Assembly (NCBI RefSeq): GCF_052116305.1
Contig: NZ_JBQKLI010000015.1
Location: 1 to 53,090, forward strand
DNA length: 53,090 nt
Direction of reading: 5' to 3'
Source: JBQKLI01 sp012798975
GTDB lineage: Bacteria > Bacillota > Clostridia > Tissierellales > Peptoniphilaceae
A program made the translations under genes and the position numbers. Positions 6,774 to 15,604 of this stretch are shown here, in pieces (position 1 is the first letter of the stretch; every line of letters begins with the position of its first letter). The notes under the pieces were generated by a model that had not been told where the DNA came from, ran no database searches, and worked only from the letters and a program-made list of their open reading frames with translations.

Positions 6774-8510
6774 CTAGGCTTTTGTTTTCCTAGGGTTATA
6801 GTGAGTGTGAAGCAGTTCATGTGCTTTATGAGAATTCGGTTCTCCCAAGAACTCCGCGTAGATTTGTTTGATTTCCGGATTTTCATGGGATTTTCGAATC
6901 ACATGTTCTTTATCGTCTTTGTAAAGACCTTTCATTCTTTCTTTTCGAAGGTTAGGATTTGTAGAGAATGGCTGTCCGCCGCCTCCTACACAGCCGCCTG
7001 GGCAGGCCATGACTTCTATAAAGTGGTAAGGAGAGGTTCCTGCTTGGATTTCTTCCAAGATTTCTCTCGCATTGCCTAATCCGTTTGTGATGGCTACTTT
7101 TACTTCGGTACCATCTATATTTACAGAAGCTGTTTTTACGCCTTTATGTCCTCGAACGCCTTCGAAATCTAAAGAATCAGGTTCTTCTCCTGTGATGACT
7201 TCGTAAACAGTTCGAAGGGCCGCTTCCATGACACCGCCGCTTGTTCCAAAGATTGTACCGGCACCAGAACCATGGCCGATGATTTGATCATAGTCAGAAG
7301 ATTCTAGCTCTTGAAGCTGGATTCGGGATTGTTTAAACATGCGGGAAAGCTCTCTTGTTGTAAGTACTACATCGATATCGTTGTTTTGTCCGCTGGAAGC
7401 CATATCGTTTCTGCCTCGCTCATATTTTTTAGCGATACAAGGCATAACGCTGACAACGAACATATCCTTCGGATCGACGCCTAGTTTTTCAGCGTAGTAT
7501 GTTTTTGTTACAGCACCGAACATTTGCTGAGGCGATTTGCAGGAAGATAAATGATCTAGAAGATCAGGATAGTTTTTCTCTACAAAGTTGATCCATCCAG
7601 GGCTGCAGGATGTAATCATAGGAAGAGCACCGCCATTATTTAAACGGCCTAAAAGCTCTGTTCCTTCTTCCATAATGGTTAAGTCTGCTGCAAAGTTCGT
7701 GTCGATGACCTTGTCGGCTCCAAGTTTGCGGATTCCGGAGACAAGCTGTCCTGTTGCGATCTCGCCAGGGGCAAAGCCAAAGTCGTCTCCGATTCCTACT
7801 CTTACAGAAGGAGCTGTTTGGAAGACGACAAATTTATTCGGATGGGTTAAAGCCTCCCAGACTCTGTCAGTATCGTCTACTTCGTGAAGGGCTCCTACAG
7901 GGCAGACAGTGATACACTTTCCGCATAATACGCAGGTAGACTCATCTGTTGCTTTGTCAAATGCTTGACCGATACTGTAATGATAGCTTCTTCCGCTGGT
8001 TCCGATAGCGTAGCAGGACTGGATTTCGTTGCAGGCCTGTACACAGCGTCCGCATTTTATACATTTTGTATTATCTCTTACGATAGAAGGATTATCCGCC
8101 TTAATCGGTAGACGTTCGGTGATATTTTCAAAACGGCTATTATCTACAAACTCATCATTTGTAAGTTGTTGTAGTTCGCATTTCGTGTTGCGGATACAGC
8201 TTAAACAGTCTTGAGGATGATCCGCTAAGATAAGTTCTAGGACTGTTCTTCTTGCCATGCGTACTTTTTCAGTATTTGTAAGAATCTCCCCGCGAACTTC
8301 TTCTACTTTAGTGTTGCAGGAAGATTTTAATTTCCAAGAACCTGTTTCTTCTACAACGCAGATTCGGCAGACGCCTCTTGCTTGGACTTCAGGATGATTG
8401 CAGAGAGTCGGAACATGAATGCCGATGGTTTTGCAGGCATCAAGCAGAGTCGTTCCTTTAGGAACAGACACATCGATCCCGTCTATTTTTAAACTTATCA
8501 TTTCTTTCAT
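6774..8510 (-). CDS. hydA: [FeFe]-hydrogenase catalytic subunit HydA (NAD-linked, trimeric type)
   Basis: Cytoplasmic [FeFe]-hydrogenase large subunit of 578 aa. In order: N-terminal [2Fe-2S] domain (Cys37, 48, 51, 65), His-ligated [4Fe-4S] (His98, Cys102, 105, 111), two ferredoxin-type [4Fe-4S] sites (Cys150/153/156/160 and Cys193/196/199/203), then the H-cluster domain with L1 TSCSPGW (Cys302), L2 MPCIAKK (Cys358) and L3 MACPGGCVGGGGQP (about 503-516), and the C-terminal small-subunit-like tail. This matches group A3 enzymes of the HydABC type. It starts in a 4-nt ATGA overlap with hydB, showing translational coupling. It exchanges electrons with HydB/HydC to evolve or use H2. Maturases HydEFG are not in this window. 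Confidence 0.95.
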   Translation of the reverse strand: MKEMISLKIDGIDVSVPKGTTLLDACKTIGIHVPTLCNHPEVQARGVCRICVVEETGSWKLKSSCNTKVEEVRGEILTNTEKVRMARRTVLELILADHPQDCLSCIRNTKCELQQLTNDEFVDNSRFENITERLPIKADNPSIVRDNTKCIKCGRCVQACNEIQSCYAIGTSGRSYHYSIGQAFDKATDESTCVLCGKCITVCPVGALHEVDDTDRVWEALTHPNKFVVFQTAPSVRVGIGDDFGFAPGEIATGQLVSGIRKLGADKVIDTNFAADLTIMEEGTELLGRLNNGGALPMITSCSPGWINFVEKNYPDLLDHLSSCKSPQQMFGAVTKTYYAEKLGVDPKDMFVVSVMPCIAKKYERGRNDMASSGQNNDIDVVLTTRELSRMFKQSRIQLQELESSDYDQIIGHGSGAGTIFGTSGGVMEAALRTVYEVITGEEPDSLDFEGVRGHKGVKTASVNIDGTEVKVAITNGLGNAREILEEIQAGTSPYHFIEVMACPGGCVGGGGQPFSTNPNLRKERMKGLYKDDKEHVIRKSHENPEIKQIYAEFLGEPNSHKAHELLHTHYNPRKTKA

Positions 8511-9790
8511 GCGAAAACTCCCTTCAATTCTTCTTCTGTATATTGGATTCGATCGGTAAAGATCGTAGGTCTTTGTCGTAATACGCTTGCCATAGCAGTG
8601 GTTGCAGATTGTCCTAATCCGCAGAAAGATGCGAAAGACATGGTTTTTGACAAAATACCGATGGTTTCAAAATCTTTCTCTGTAGCAGTGCCTTCGTCGA
8701 ATTTCTTTAAGAGAAGGATCATTTGTCTGTTTCCTTCACGGCAAGGTGTGCATTTTCCGCAGGATTCATGGATGAAAAACTCATTTACTTTAATCAAGTA
8801 TTTGATAAGGTCTACAGATTCATCCGCTACAACAAATGCACCAGTCCCTTTCGATAAGCCTTCTTCTCTTAAATGAGGCGCATCAAAAGGAGTGTCGAAC
8901 TGCTCTGGGAATACGATAGCTCCAGCTTGTCCTCCTAGATGGAAGAACTGAATTTCTTTTCCTGAAACAGTACCGCCACCTAGTTCTTCATCATACAACA
9001 CGTCGCGGATAGAAGTTCCCATAGGAATTTCATAGACACCTTTGTTTTTAGCATGTCCAGATAAACAAACCATAATCGTTCCGCCGTCTTCTTCTGTTCC
9101 TACAGAACGGAAGTATGCTGGTCCCCGGTCTAATATAATCGGAATCGCTGCAAAGGTTTCTACATTGTTTGTAATGGTAGTCTTTCCGTAAAGACCCCCT
9201 TGAGGAAGATGAGGAGGGATAGCTCTAGTTCTTCCCGCATGTCCTTCAATACTTTCTAAAAGACTTGAATTCTCTCCGCAGACATAAGCTCCTGCTCCGC
9301 TTATAATATGTAAATCAAAATCAAAACCTTCGACACCCAGGATGTTTTTGCCCATAAATCCTGCTTCTTTTAAATCCTCGATAGCCTTGTTTAATCGCCC
9401 TGTAAAGCTTCTGTACTCTCCTCGCATATAGAAGAAGCCTTCTTTTGCACCGAATACATACGCTGCGATAAGCATTCCTTCGAAAACGATATAAGGGTCT
9501 TTTTCGATAAATAGTTTATCTTTGAAAGTGCCTGCTTCTCCTTCGTCTGCATTACAAACAAGATATTTTGTATCGTCTTCGATAGCGTACATGTTTTTCC
9601 ATTTTAAACCTGTAGGAAAACCAGCTCCGCCTCGGCCTAAAAGTTTCGCTTCTATAATTTGATCTATGATCTCTTCCGGCTTCATAGTAATTGCTTTTTT
9701 TAAACCGTTAAAACCATGGTTGCCCATATATTCCAATACGCAAGAGGATTTATCGATCGTACCTGATATTAACTCCAGTGTTTTTGCCAT
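8507..9790 (-). CDS. hydB: NAD-linked hydrogenase flavoprotein subunit HydB (NuoF-like, short form)
   Basis: Diaphorase subunit of 427 aa, homologous to NuoF. Visible are the FMN/NADH-binding glycine-rich GRGGAGFPTGLKW (about 53-65), GEAGTFKDK, GAGAYVCGEN, and the NuoF [4Fe-4S] motif SCGKCTPCREG with the fourth cysteine in FCGLGQSA. Unlike the ~600-aa HydB of Thermotoga or Moorella, it lacks both the N-terminal [2Fe-2S] extension and the C-terminal ferredoxin domain. Loss of clusters in HydB has been associated with NADH-dependent, non-bifurcating enzymes such as that of Syntrophomonas; applying that here is an inference. It is one base after hydC and overlaps hydA by 4 nt. Confidence 0.9.
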   Translation of the reverse strand: MAKTLELISGTIDKSSCVLEYMGNHGFNGLKKAITMKPEEIIDQIIEAKLLGRGGAGFPTGLKWKNMYAIEDDTKYLVCNADEGEAGTFKDKLFIEKDPYIVFEGMLIAAYVFGAKEGFFYMRGEYRSFTGRLNKAIEDLKEAGFMGKNILGVEGFDFDLHIISGAGAYVCGENSSLLESIEGHAGRTRAIPPHLPQGGLYGKTTITNNVETFAAIPIILDRGPAYFRSVGTEEDGGTIMVCLSGHAKNKGVYEIPMGTSIRDVLYDEELGGGTVSGKEIQFFHLGGQAGAIVFPEQFDTPFDAPHLREEGLSKGTGAFVVADESVDLIKYLIKVNEFFIHESCGKCTPCREGNRQMILLLKKFDEGTATEKDFETIGILSKTMSFASFCGLGQSATTAMASVLRQRPTIFTDRIQYTEEELKGVFA

Positions 9791-9791
9791 A

Positions 9792-10307
9792 CTAAGCCTC
9801 CCCGTTTCTGTTGTTATGAAGATTGTCTAAGATTCTAGAAATCTTCTCTTTATCTAAATTTCCGTATACAGTATCGCCGATCTTCATCACAGGTCCGATA
9901 TCGCAAGCGCCGACACAAGGACCTGTTTCTAATTCAAATAACCAATCATATGTATGTTCGCCGACTTTTATACGAAGTTTTTCTTCCAATATCTCGATTA
10001 AAGACTGAGAATCATTCAAATAACAGCTTCCGCAATCGCAAACCTCGATTTTGTATTTCGCTCTTGGTTCAGTATCCAGCATAGAATAGAAACTCATAAT
10101 ATCGTAAAGTTCAATCATCGGGATTCCAGTACGGTCTGAAACGATTTCACAAACCTCTTCGCCGATGTATTTCTCATCTAAAGAATCCTGTATTTCCAGC
10201 AATGTGTTGAGGATATTTAACTCAGAATTGTCGTGTTTAGTTAAAATATCGCCAATCTCTTGTCTTTGATCGTCAGTCAAAGATTTATAGACTAGTTTAT
10301 AGCTCAT
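9792..10307 (-). CDS. hydC: NAD-linked hydrogenase subunit HydC (NuoE-like)
   Basis: Thioredoxin-like [2Fe-2S] subunit of 171 aa homologous to NuoE. An N-terminal helical bundle (about 1-80) is followed by the cluster domain with Cys90 and Cys95 (CDCGSC) and Cys131 and Cys135 (CVGAC), the classical C-x4-C ... C-x3-C set. It docks on HydB and carries electrons to or from the FMN. It is the first gene of the hydC-hydB-hydA-TM1266 operon, with RBS GGAGGG upstream. A TTGACA (minus strand, 10363-10368) with a TATAAA or TAAACT box gives a likely promoter. Confidence 0.9.
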   Translation of the reverse strand: MSYKLVYKSLTDDQRQEIGDILTKHDNSELNILNTLLEIQDSLDEKYIGEEVCEIVSDRTGIPMIELYDIMSFYSMLDTEPRAKYKIEVCDCGSCYLNDSQSLIEILEEKLRIKVGEHTYDWLFELETGPCVGACDIGPVMKIGDTVYGNLDKEKISRILDNLHNNRNGEA

Positions 10308-10339
10308 AACGTTTTCCCTCCAGTGTTATAATTACAATA

Positions 10340-10368
10340 AGTTTATAGAGAATATTTTAATTTGTCAA
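10340..10368 (-). promoter_or_regulatory. Probable promoter of the hydCBA operon
   Basis: Minus strand TTGACA (10368-10363) with TAAACT (10345-10340) at 17-bp spacing; TATAAA (10347-10342) would give 15 bp. It is about 35-60 nt upstream of hydC. Confidence 0.5.
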
Positions 10369-10409
10369 TTTTTATTTTGTTTACGAATGTTGAAATATAG
10401 CGATTTACA

Positions 10410-10454
10410 GATAATGATTATCATTTAGGGATTGTTGATAATTATTATTTATCA
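10410..10454. promoter_or_regulatory. Two Fur/PerR-like inverted repeats between hydC and the purine operon
   Basis: GATAATGATTATCATTTAG (10410-10428) matches 15 of 19 positions of the classical Fur box. TGATAATTATTATTTATCA (10436-10454) is a second AT-rich dyad matching the left half of the 7-1-7 consensus exactly. They lie upstream of both divergent promoters rather than on them, so which operon they serve is unclear. Confidence 0.45.
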
Positions 10455-10528
10455 TAGTTAAAAGATAGGATTAGCGACCTGGTGTATCTATATAAATATA
10501 TCGAAAGGATAGAATAATATGTAAATAT

Positions 10529-10559
10529 TTGACAGTATAGCTACTATATACTTTATAAT
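10529..10559 (+). promoter_or_regulatory. MerR-type promoter (19-bp spacer) of the purine uptake operon
   Basis: A consensus TTGACA (10529-10534) and a consensus TATAAT (10554-10559) are separated by 19 bp, too long for normal RNA polymerase and the hallmark of MerR-family activation. Within the spacer is a dyad GTATA-N7-TATAC (10535-10551), centred within one base of the spacer centre. The downstream operon ends next to a MerR-family gene. Confidence 0.75.
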
Positions 10560-10591
10560 TTTTGTATTACTATTATGAAGGAGGGAGAACG

Positions 10592-11974
10592 ATGTCATAT
10601 AAAACGTTGATTAGAAATGCTGATATTATTGTAACTTGTGATAATGATGATAATTTATATTACGACTCAGATATTTTAATTGAAAATGAAAAAATAACCA
10701 AAATCAATTTTAAGGCTGATGAGGCAGTGAAGGAAGATGTAGATAAAATAATAGAGGGTAAAGGAAAATTAATATTTCCAGGGCTTGTAAATACACACCA
10801 TCATTTTTTTCAAACATTTGCCAGAAGTTTAGAACAGATTGATTATACGGGTATGACAGTGATTGAATGGCTTGATAAGATTTATCCGATTTTTGAGAAA
10901 ATTGATGATGAAGTTATTTATTATTCTACAATGACCGCTTTAACAGATTTAATAAAACATGGATGTACAACCGCTTATGATCTACAGTATTGTTATACAA
11001 AAAACAGTAGTAAAGAATTAGTTGATCTTCAAATGGATGCGGCGAAAGAGTTAGGGATTCGCTATCATGCAGGAAGGGGAACAAATACACTTCCAAAAGA
11101 GAAAGGAAGTACGATTCCTTTTGGAATGCTGGAGACTACAGATGAATTTATTCATGATTGCGAAAGGCTAATCGGCAAGTATCATGATAGTTCTGATTAT
11201 TCAATGAGTCAGATCGTTATATCTCCCTGCCAACCTGTTAACTCATATAAAGAGACTTTCGAGGAGTCAATAAAGTTGGCACGAAAACATAATACTATAA
11301 TGCATACTCATTTAGGGGAAGGAGAAAATGCAATTATGGAAGCTCGCTATGGAAAAAGGACATTGGAGTGGTGCTATGATATTGGATTTACAGGCGAAGA
11401 TGTGTTTTATGCCCATGGATGGGAATTGACGAAAGAAGAGTTTACTTTAATGGCAAAGGATAATATTGGTCTATCTCACTGCCCAGCACCAGCGATACTT
11501 GGAGGATTTCCAATTATAAATATGGTAGAGATGATAGAATCTGGTCTATGCATAAGCTTGGGATGTGATGGGTCTGCTACAAATGACAGCTCAAATCTTT
11601 TAGATACGATGCGGTTAGCTTACATGTTGCAAGCTTTTTATAACAAAGAAAGGAGAGGGGGAGTTAGTCCGAAAGAAATACTCAGAATGGCTACAGTAAA
11701 TGGAGCGAAGACCTTAGGAAGAAAAAAACTAGGATCATTAGAAGTAGATAATGGTGCAGATTTATTTATGATTGATATTGATAAGTTAGAATGCGTAGGA
11801 GCTCAGCATGATCCATATTCTCTGATTCCTAGGACAGGTGCAGTAGGTGAAGTCAATCTAACAATGATTAATGGGAAAATAGTTTTTCAAGACGGACAAC
11901 TGTTAGGGATTGATGAAAAAGATTTTGTCAACAAAGGAAAAAAAGCTTGGAAAAGCTTTATGAGGCGAATTTAA
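10592..11974 (+). CDS. Amidohydrolase, 8-oxoguanine deaminase / purine-base deaminase type
   Basis: Metal-dependent hydrolase of the cytosine deaminase/TRZ-ATZ superfamily (COG0402), about 460 aa. Metal-site motifs are present: NTHHHFFQT (about 68-76), HTHLGEGE around 235, HGWEL around 270 and the C-terminal CDGSATND. HHHFFQ and SHCPAP resemble 8-oxoguanine deaminases, so hydrolytic deamination of 8-oxoguanine or another purine base to NH3 and the oxo product is the likely reaction; related isocytosine or guanine deaminases are alternatives. Start ATG 10592 follows AAGGAGGGAG. It heads an operon with a complete BMP-type importer, consistent with uptake and catabolism of purines. Confidence 0.8.
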   Translation: MSYKTLIRNADIIVTCDNDDNLYYDSDILIENEKITKINFKADEAVKEDVDKIIEGKGKLIFPGLVNTHHHFFQTFARSLEQIDYTGMTVIEWLDKIYPIFEKIDDEVIYYSTMTALTDLIKHGCTTAYDLQYCYTKNSSKELVDLQMDAAKELGIRYHAGRGTNTLPKEKGSTIPFGMLETTDEFIHDCERLIGKYHDSSDYSMSQIVISPCQPVNSYKETFEESIKLARKHNTIMHTHLGEGENAIMEARYGKRTLEWCYDIGFTGEDVFYAHGWELTKEEFTLMAKDNIGLSHCPAPAILGGFPIINMVEMIESGLCISLGCDGSATNDSSNLLDTMRLAYMLQAFYNKERRGGVSPKEILRMATVNGAKTLGRKKLGSLEVDNGADLFMIDIDKLECVGAQHDPYSLIPRTGAVGEVNLTMINGKIVFQDGQLLGIDEKDFVNKGKKAWKSFMRRI

Positions 11975-12000
11975 TTAAATAATATAAGGGAGAATTGCAA

Positions 12001-13002
12001 ATGAAAAAAAGATTAAGTTTAATGCTAGCGCTAATATTATTATGTTCTGTAATGGTAACCGCATGCGGAGAAGGCTCCGATAATGGGAAAGCAGAAGGAG
12101 AGTATAAAATGGCACTTCTGTTGTCAGGTCCTGCAAATGATCAAGGGTGGAATGCTACAGCAGTAGAAGGGTTAACTAAGGTAAAGGATGAATTAGGATT
12201 TGAAACAGCCTATATGGAAAATGTGCAGTTAGCAGATACAGAGGCATCTTTTAGAGACTATGCAAGCCAAGGCTATAATTTGATTATGGGTCATGGTTTT
12301 CAATATGGAGAACCAGCGCTAAAAGTAGCTAAAGAATTTCCGAATGCTTATTTTGCATCTACAGAGTCTAATTCTCAAGGTGAAAATATGGCTTCATATG
12401 TTGTCGGTGCAGAGCAAGGTGCTTACATAATGGGATTAATCGCAGGGTCTATGACGAAAGCAAATAAGGTAGGAGTCGTAGGTGGTTTTGAACAGCCTTC
12501 TATTATAAAAGAAGTCGAGGCATTTAAGCTTGGTGTAAAAGAAGTAAAGCCGGAAGCTGAGGTTGCGAGTGTTTATATAAGCTCTTTTACTGATGTAACA
12601 GCAGGCAGCACAGCTGCGAAGTCTATGATTGATCAAGGAGCTGATATTTTATACCATGTGGCAAATCAAGCGGGTACTGGTGTAATAAAATCTGCAGAAG
12701 AAGCAAAGATTCTTGCATTGGGAAATTCATATGACCAAAATTCTATTGCACCCGATACTGTGATTTGTTCAACTGTTTATAATATACCGAAAGTTGTATA
12801 TGAAGCAGCGAAGCAGGTGAAAGAAGGGGATTTTAAAGGTGGAGTATTTAATCTTGGGATGACAGAAGGAGTTGTAGAGATTGCCCCATTCCACTCATTC
12901 GAGGAAAAACTATCAGCTGAAACAAAAGAATTAATAAATAAGAAGATAGAAGAAATAAAGAATGGAAGTTTCGAAGTTCCGATAATTGAAAAGGCTCAAT
13001 AA
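12001..13002 (+). CDS. BMP family ABC transporter substrate-binding lipoprotein
   Basis: Extracellular lipoprotein of about 333 aa in the basic membrane protein/PnrA family (COG1744), whose studied members bind purine nucleosides or related bases. The signal peptide ends in the lipobox VTAC. Family motifs are DQGWNATAVEGL near residue 45, GHGFQYGEP, a central GAxxGAYIMGLIAG-like stretch, and VGGFEQPSI. ATG 12001 has RBS AAGGGAG; the TTG at 11995 is less likely. Second gene of the operon, 26 nt after the amidohydrolase. The neighbour enzyme makes purine base or nucleoside the favoured ligand. Confidence 0.9.
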   Translation: MKKRLSLMLALILLCSVMVTACGEGSDNGKAEGEYKMALLLSGPANDQGWNATAVEGLTKVKDELGFETAYMENVQLADTEASFRDYASQGYNLIMGHGFQYGEPALKVAKEFPNAYFASTESNSQGENMASYVVGAEQGAYIMGLIAGSMTKANKVGVVGGFEQPSIIKEVEAFKLGVKEVKPEAEVASVYISSFTDVTAGSTAAKSMIDQGADILYHVANQAGTGVIKSAEEAKILALGNSYDQNSIAPDTVICSTVYNIPKVVYEAAKQVKEGDFKGGVFNLGMTEGVVEIAPFHSFEEKLSAETKELINKKIEEIKNGSFEVPIIEKAQ

Positions 13003-13026
13003 TAATATCAAAAGGAGAGATTTGAA

Positions 13027-14559
13027 ATGCTGTTGAAGATGGAAAATGTCACAAAGTCGTTTTTCAATAAAAAAGCATTAGATAATGTAGATTTTGAATT
13101 AAGAGAAGGAGAAATCCATGCTTTATTAGGTGAAAATGGGGCGGGGAAAACAACTTTAATGAATATTCTATACGGAATATATCAAAAGGATTCAGGTAAA
13201 ATTCAATATCGAGGAAATTCGATAGAGTTTAAATCTCCTAAAGATGCGTTGGATAACGAAATTGGCATGGTTCAACAGCATTTTTCTTTAGTAGATAATC
13301 TTACAGTGTCTCAGAATATCACTTTAGGATTAAAAGAAAAGGGATTTCCATTTGTCAATCGCAAAGAATTAGACCATAAAATTAGTGGGATTTCAAAACG
13401 ATATGGTTTAGGAATTTATCCAAAGGAATTTATATCCGAACTATCTGTTGGAGAACAACAAAGGGTAGAAATTTTAAAACTTCTTTATCGGAATGTAAGA
13501 CTATTGATATTGGATGAACCTACAGCTGTATTAACTCCTCATGAGACAAAAAATCTGTACAGTATTTTAAAACAATTAAAAAGAGAGGGGCATTCTATTA
13601 TAATCATCACCCATAAAGTATCAGAGATCATGGAAATTTCGGATAGGATCACGATACTACGAGATGGAGAGTGGATCGCATCTTTAGAAAGAGGTCAGTT
13701 TACAGAAGTAGACTTGTCGAATTATATGATAGGAAGGCCATTGAAGACTGAATTTAATCGTCAACCTTTGAACGATTATGAAGTAGGGGGGCTAGAACTA
13801 AAGAATATATCGCTTAAAATGAAAGATCAGTATAAGCTAGAAAGAATTAATATAAAAATAAAACCAGGCACTATTCATGGGATAGCAGGTGTTGATGGCA
13901 ATGGACAAAAAGAATTAGCTGAAGTTATCTTAGGGATTCATCGACATACGGAAGGAATGATATTGTATGATGATGAAGATTTTAGCGACTATAAAGTAAG
14001 GGACCGAAAGGCGAGAGGATTTGGATATATTCCTGCAGACAGGCATCATGATGGACTATTAATGAACATGAGTTTATGGGAAAATTATTTGCTCAATGAG
14101 TATGAAAATAAGGAGTTTAGGAAGCACGGATTATTAGATAAAAAGATAATATACAGTAAAACAAAAGGAGTGATTGAAAAGTTTAATATCAAAGCACCGG
14201 GAATAGAGAGTCGAATTTGTTATTTATCTGGAGGAAATCAGCAAAAGATGATTTTGGCTAGAGAGCTTAAAGAGAGTCAAAAAGTAATTGTTGCATCTCA
14301 ACCAACAAGAGGTCTTGACATGGGAGCGGCTGAATTTGTGCATGAGCAGCTAATGCAATGCCGCAATAATGGGGGTTGTATTATCATGATCTCTACAGAT
14401 ATGGAGGAAATAATAAAAGTATGCGATAAAATATCGGTATTATACAAAGGAAAAATAATGGGAACAGTAGTAAACAGCGAGTCATTGGATATATCAGAGA
14501 TTGGATTAATGATGGCAGGAATTCATGCAAAAAGAAGAGGGGAGAATGATTATGTTTAA
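13027..14559 (+). CDS. BMP-type nucleoside/base ABC importer, duplicated ATP-binding protein
   Basis: Cytoplasmic ATPase of 510 aa with two fused ABC domains (COG3845, like NupA/YufO). Domain 1 (about 1-240) has Walker A GENGAGKTT, the signature LSVGEQQRV and Walker B LLILDEPTAVLTP. Domain 2 (about 250-500) has the degenerate Walker A GVDGNGQKE and signature LSGGNQQKM, with ASQPTRGLD replacing a canonical Walker B, as usual for this family. It couples ATP hydrolysis to the two permeases that follow. Its 3' end overlaps the start of the first permease by 8 bp. Confidence 0.92.
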   Translation: MLLKMENVTKSFFNKKALDNVDFELREGEIHALLGENGAGKTTLMNILYGIYQKDSGKIQYRGNSIEFKSPKDALDNEIGMVQQHFSLVDNLTVSQNITLGLKEKGFPFVNRKELDHKISGISKRYGLGIYPKEFISELSVGEQQRVEILKLLYRNVRLLILDEPTAVLTPHETKNLYSILKQLKREGHSIIIITHKVSEIMEISDRITILRDGEWIASLERGQFTEVDLSNYMIGRPLKTEFNRQPLNDYEVGGLELKNISLKMKDQYKLERINIKIKPGTIHGIAGVDGNGQKELAEVILGIHRHTEGMILYDDEDFSDYKVRDRKARGFGYIPADRHHDGLLMNMSLWENYLLNEYENKEFRKHGLLDKKIIYSKTKGVIEKFNIKAPGIESRICYLSGGNQQKMILARELKESQKVIVASQPTRGLDMGAAEFVHEQLMQCRNNGGCIIMISTDMEEIIKVCDKISVLYKGKIMGTVVNSESLDISEIGLMMAGIHAKRRGENDYV

Positions 14560-15604
14560 GAGATTAGATTTCAAAAAATCAGCTTCTTATATTGCCATTA
14601 TTGTTGCAGGATTAATGATCTCTTTAATATTGATCCTATTGTCGGGAAAAGACATAGGTTCTGCCTTAACAAGTTTTATGAGAGGGATTTTAGGCTCCAA
14701 ATATGCTGTTGCTGAAATCATTGTAAAAACTGTGCCCTTGACTTTAGCTGCCTTAGGGATTGGAGTGGGGTTTAAGACAGGATTTACAAATCTAGGCGCA
14801 GAAGGACAAATCTATATCGGAGCTATGGCTGGTACAATATTTGCATTATCATTGCCAAGTTTGCCGAAGTTGATTATGATACCAGCATTAGTGATCGTTG
14901 GTTTTATAGCAGGAGGTATATGGGCTTTAATTCCTGGGCTATTAAAAGTAAAGTTTAATATCTCGGAAATTATAGTAGGGATCATGTTGAACTATATTTC
15001 GATAGGTATAGTTGGGATAGCGCTTCAAACTTTTTTAAGAGATCCTAATAATGCTTTCCCTATGTCAGAGAGGCTGGGAGAAAATTCTGTGTTAAGTATT
15101 CTACTTCCGTCTACTCGATTACATAGTGGAATAATTATTGCACTATTATTTGTAGTACTAATTTATTTGCTGATATGGAGAACTTCTACGGGTTATCAAA
15201 TGAGAGTTTGCGGAGAAAGTATGAGAGCGGGTCAAGTAGCAGGTGTTTCGATCTATAAAAACATAATACTTTCTGCTTTAATCAGCGGAGGTTTAGCGGG
15301 AGTGGCTGGAATAATAGAAGTGGCAGGGGTTCAAGGACAGCTAATAGAAGGTTTGTCACCGAGTTATGGGTACACAGCAATTATGGTAGCCTTATTAGGA
15401 GCAAACCATCCATTAGGAATATTTACATCAGCAATTGGAATATCAGCATTGCAAGTGGGTTCTTTATCAATGCAAAGATCATCCGATATACCAAATTCTA
15501 TCGCTACAATTATTTTAGGGATCGCAATCCTGTTAGTGATAGCAAGACCGTCTATAGATAGAATAATATCACTAAAAAGGGGGACTGAAAATGAATGCAA
15601 GTAG
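14552..15604 (+). CDS. BMP-type ABC importer permease 1
   Basis: Integral membrane permease of about 350 aa and eight to ten helices, in the COG4603/YufP family of the branched-chain/BMP transporter superfamily. Characteristic stretches are TVPLTLAALGIGVGFKTG and FTNLGAEGQIYIGA near residue 80, GLLKVKFNISEIIVGIMLNY near 140 and the GAN(H)PLG motif near 290. ATG 14552 is preferred since AGAGGGGAG ends about 8 nt upstream; ATG 14546 is too close. It overlaps both neighbours in the operon. Confidence 0.9.
   Translation: MFKRLDFKKSASYIAIIVAGLMISLILILLSGKDIGSALTSFMRGILGSKYAVAEIIVKTVPLTLAALGIGVGFKTGFTNLGAEGQIYIGAMAGTIFALSLPSLPKLIMIPALVIVGFIAGGIWALIPGLLKVKFNISEIIVGIMLNYISIGIVGIALQTFLRDPNNAFPMSERLGENSVLSILLPSTRLHSGIIIALLFVVLIYLLIWRTSTGYQMRVCGESMRAGQVAGVSIYKNIILSALISGGLAGVAGIIEVAGVQGQLIEGLSPSYGYTAIMVALLGANHPLGIFTSAIGISALQVGSLSMQRSSDIPNSIATIILGIAILLVIARPSIDRIISLKRGTENECK

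Noticed and set aside
10562..10591. An upstream start for the amidohydrolase at 10562
   Set aside because: It would begin right at the promoter -10 region and precede the AAGGAGGGAG ribosome site; ATG 10592 is the sensible start.
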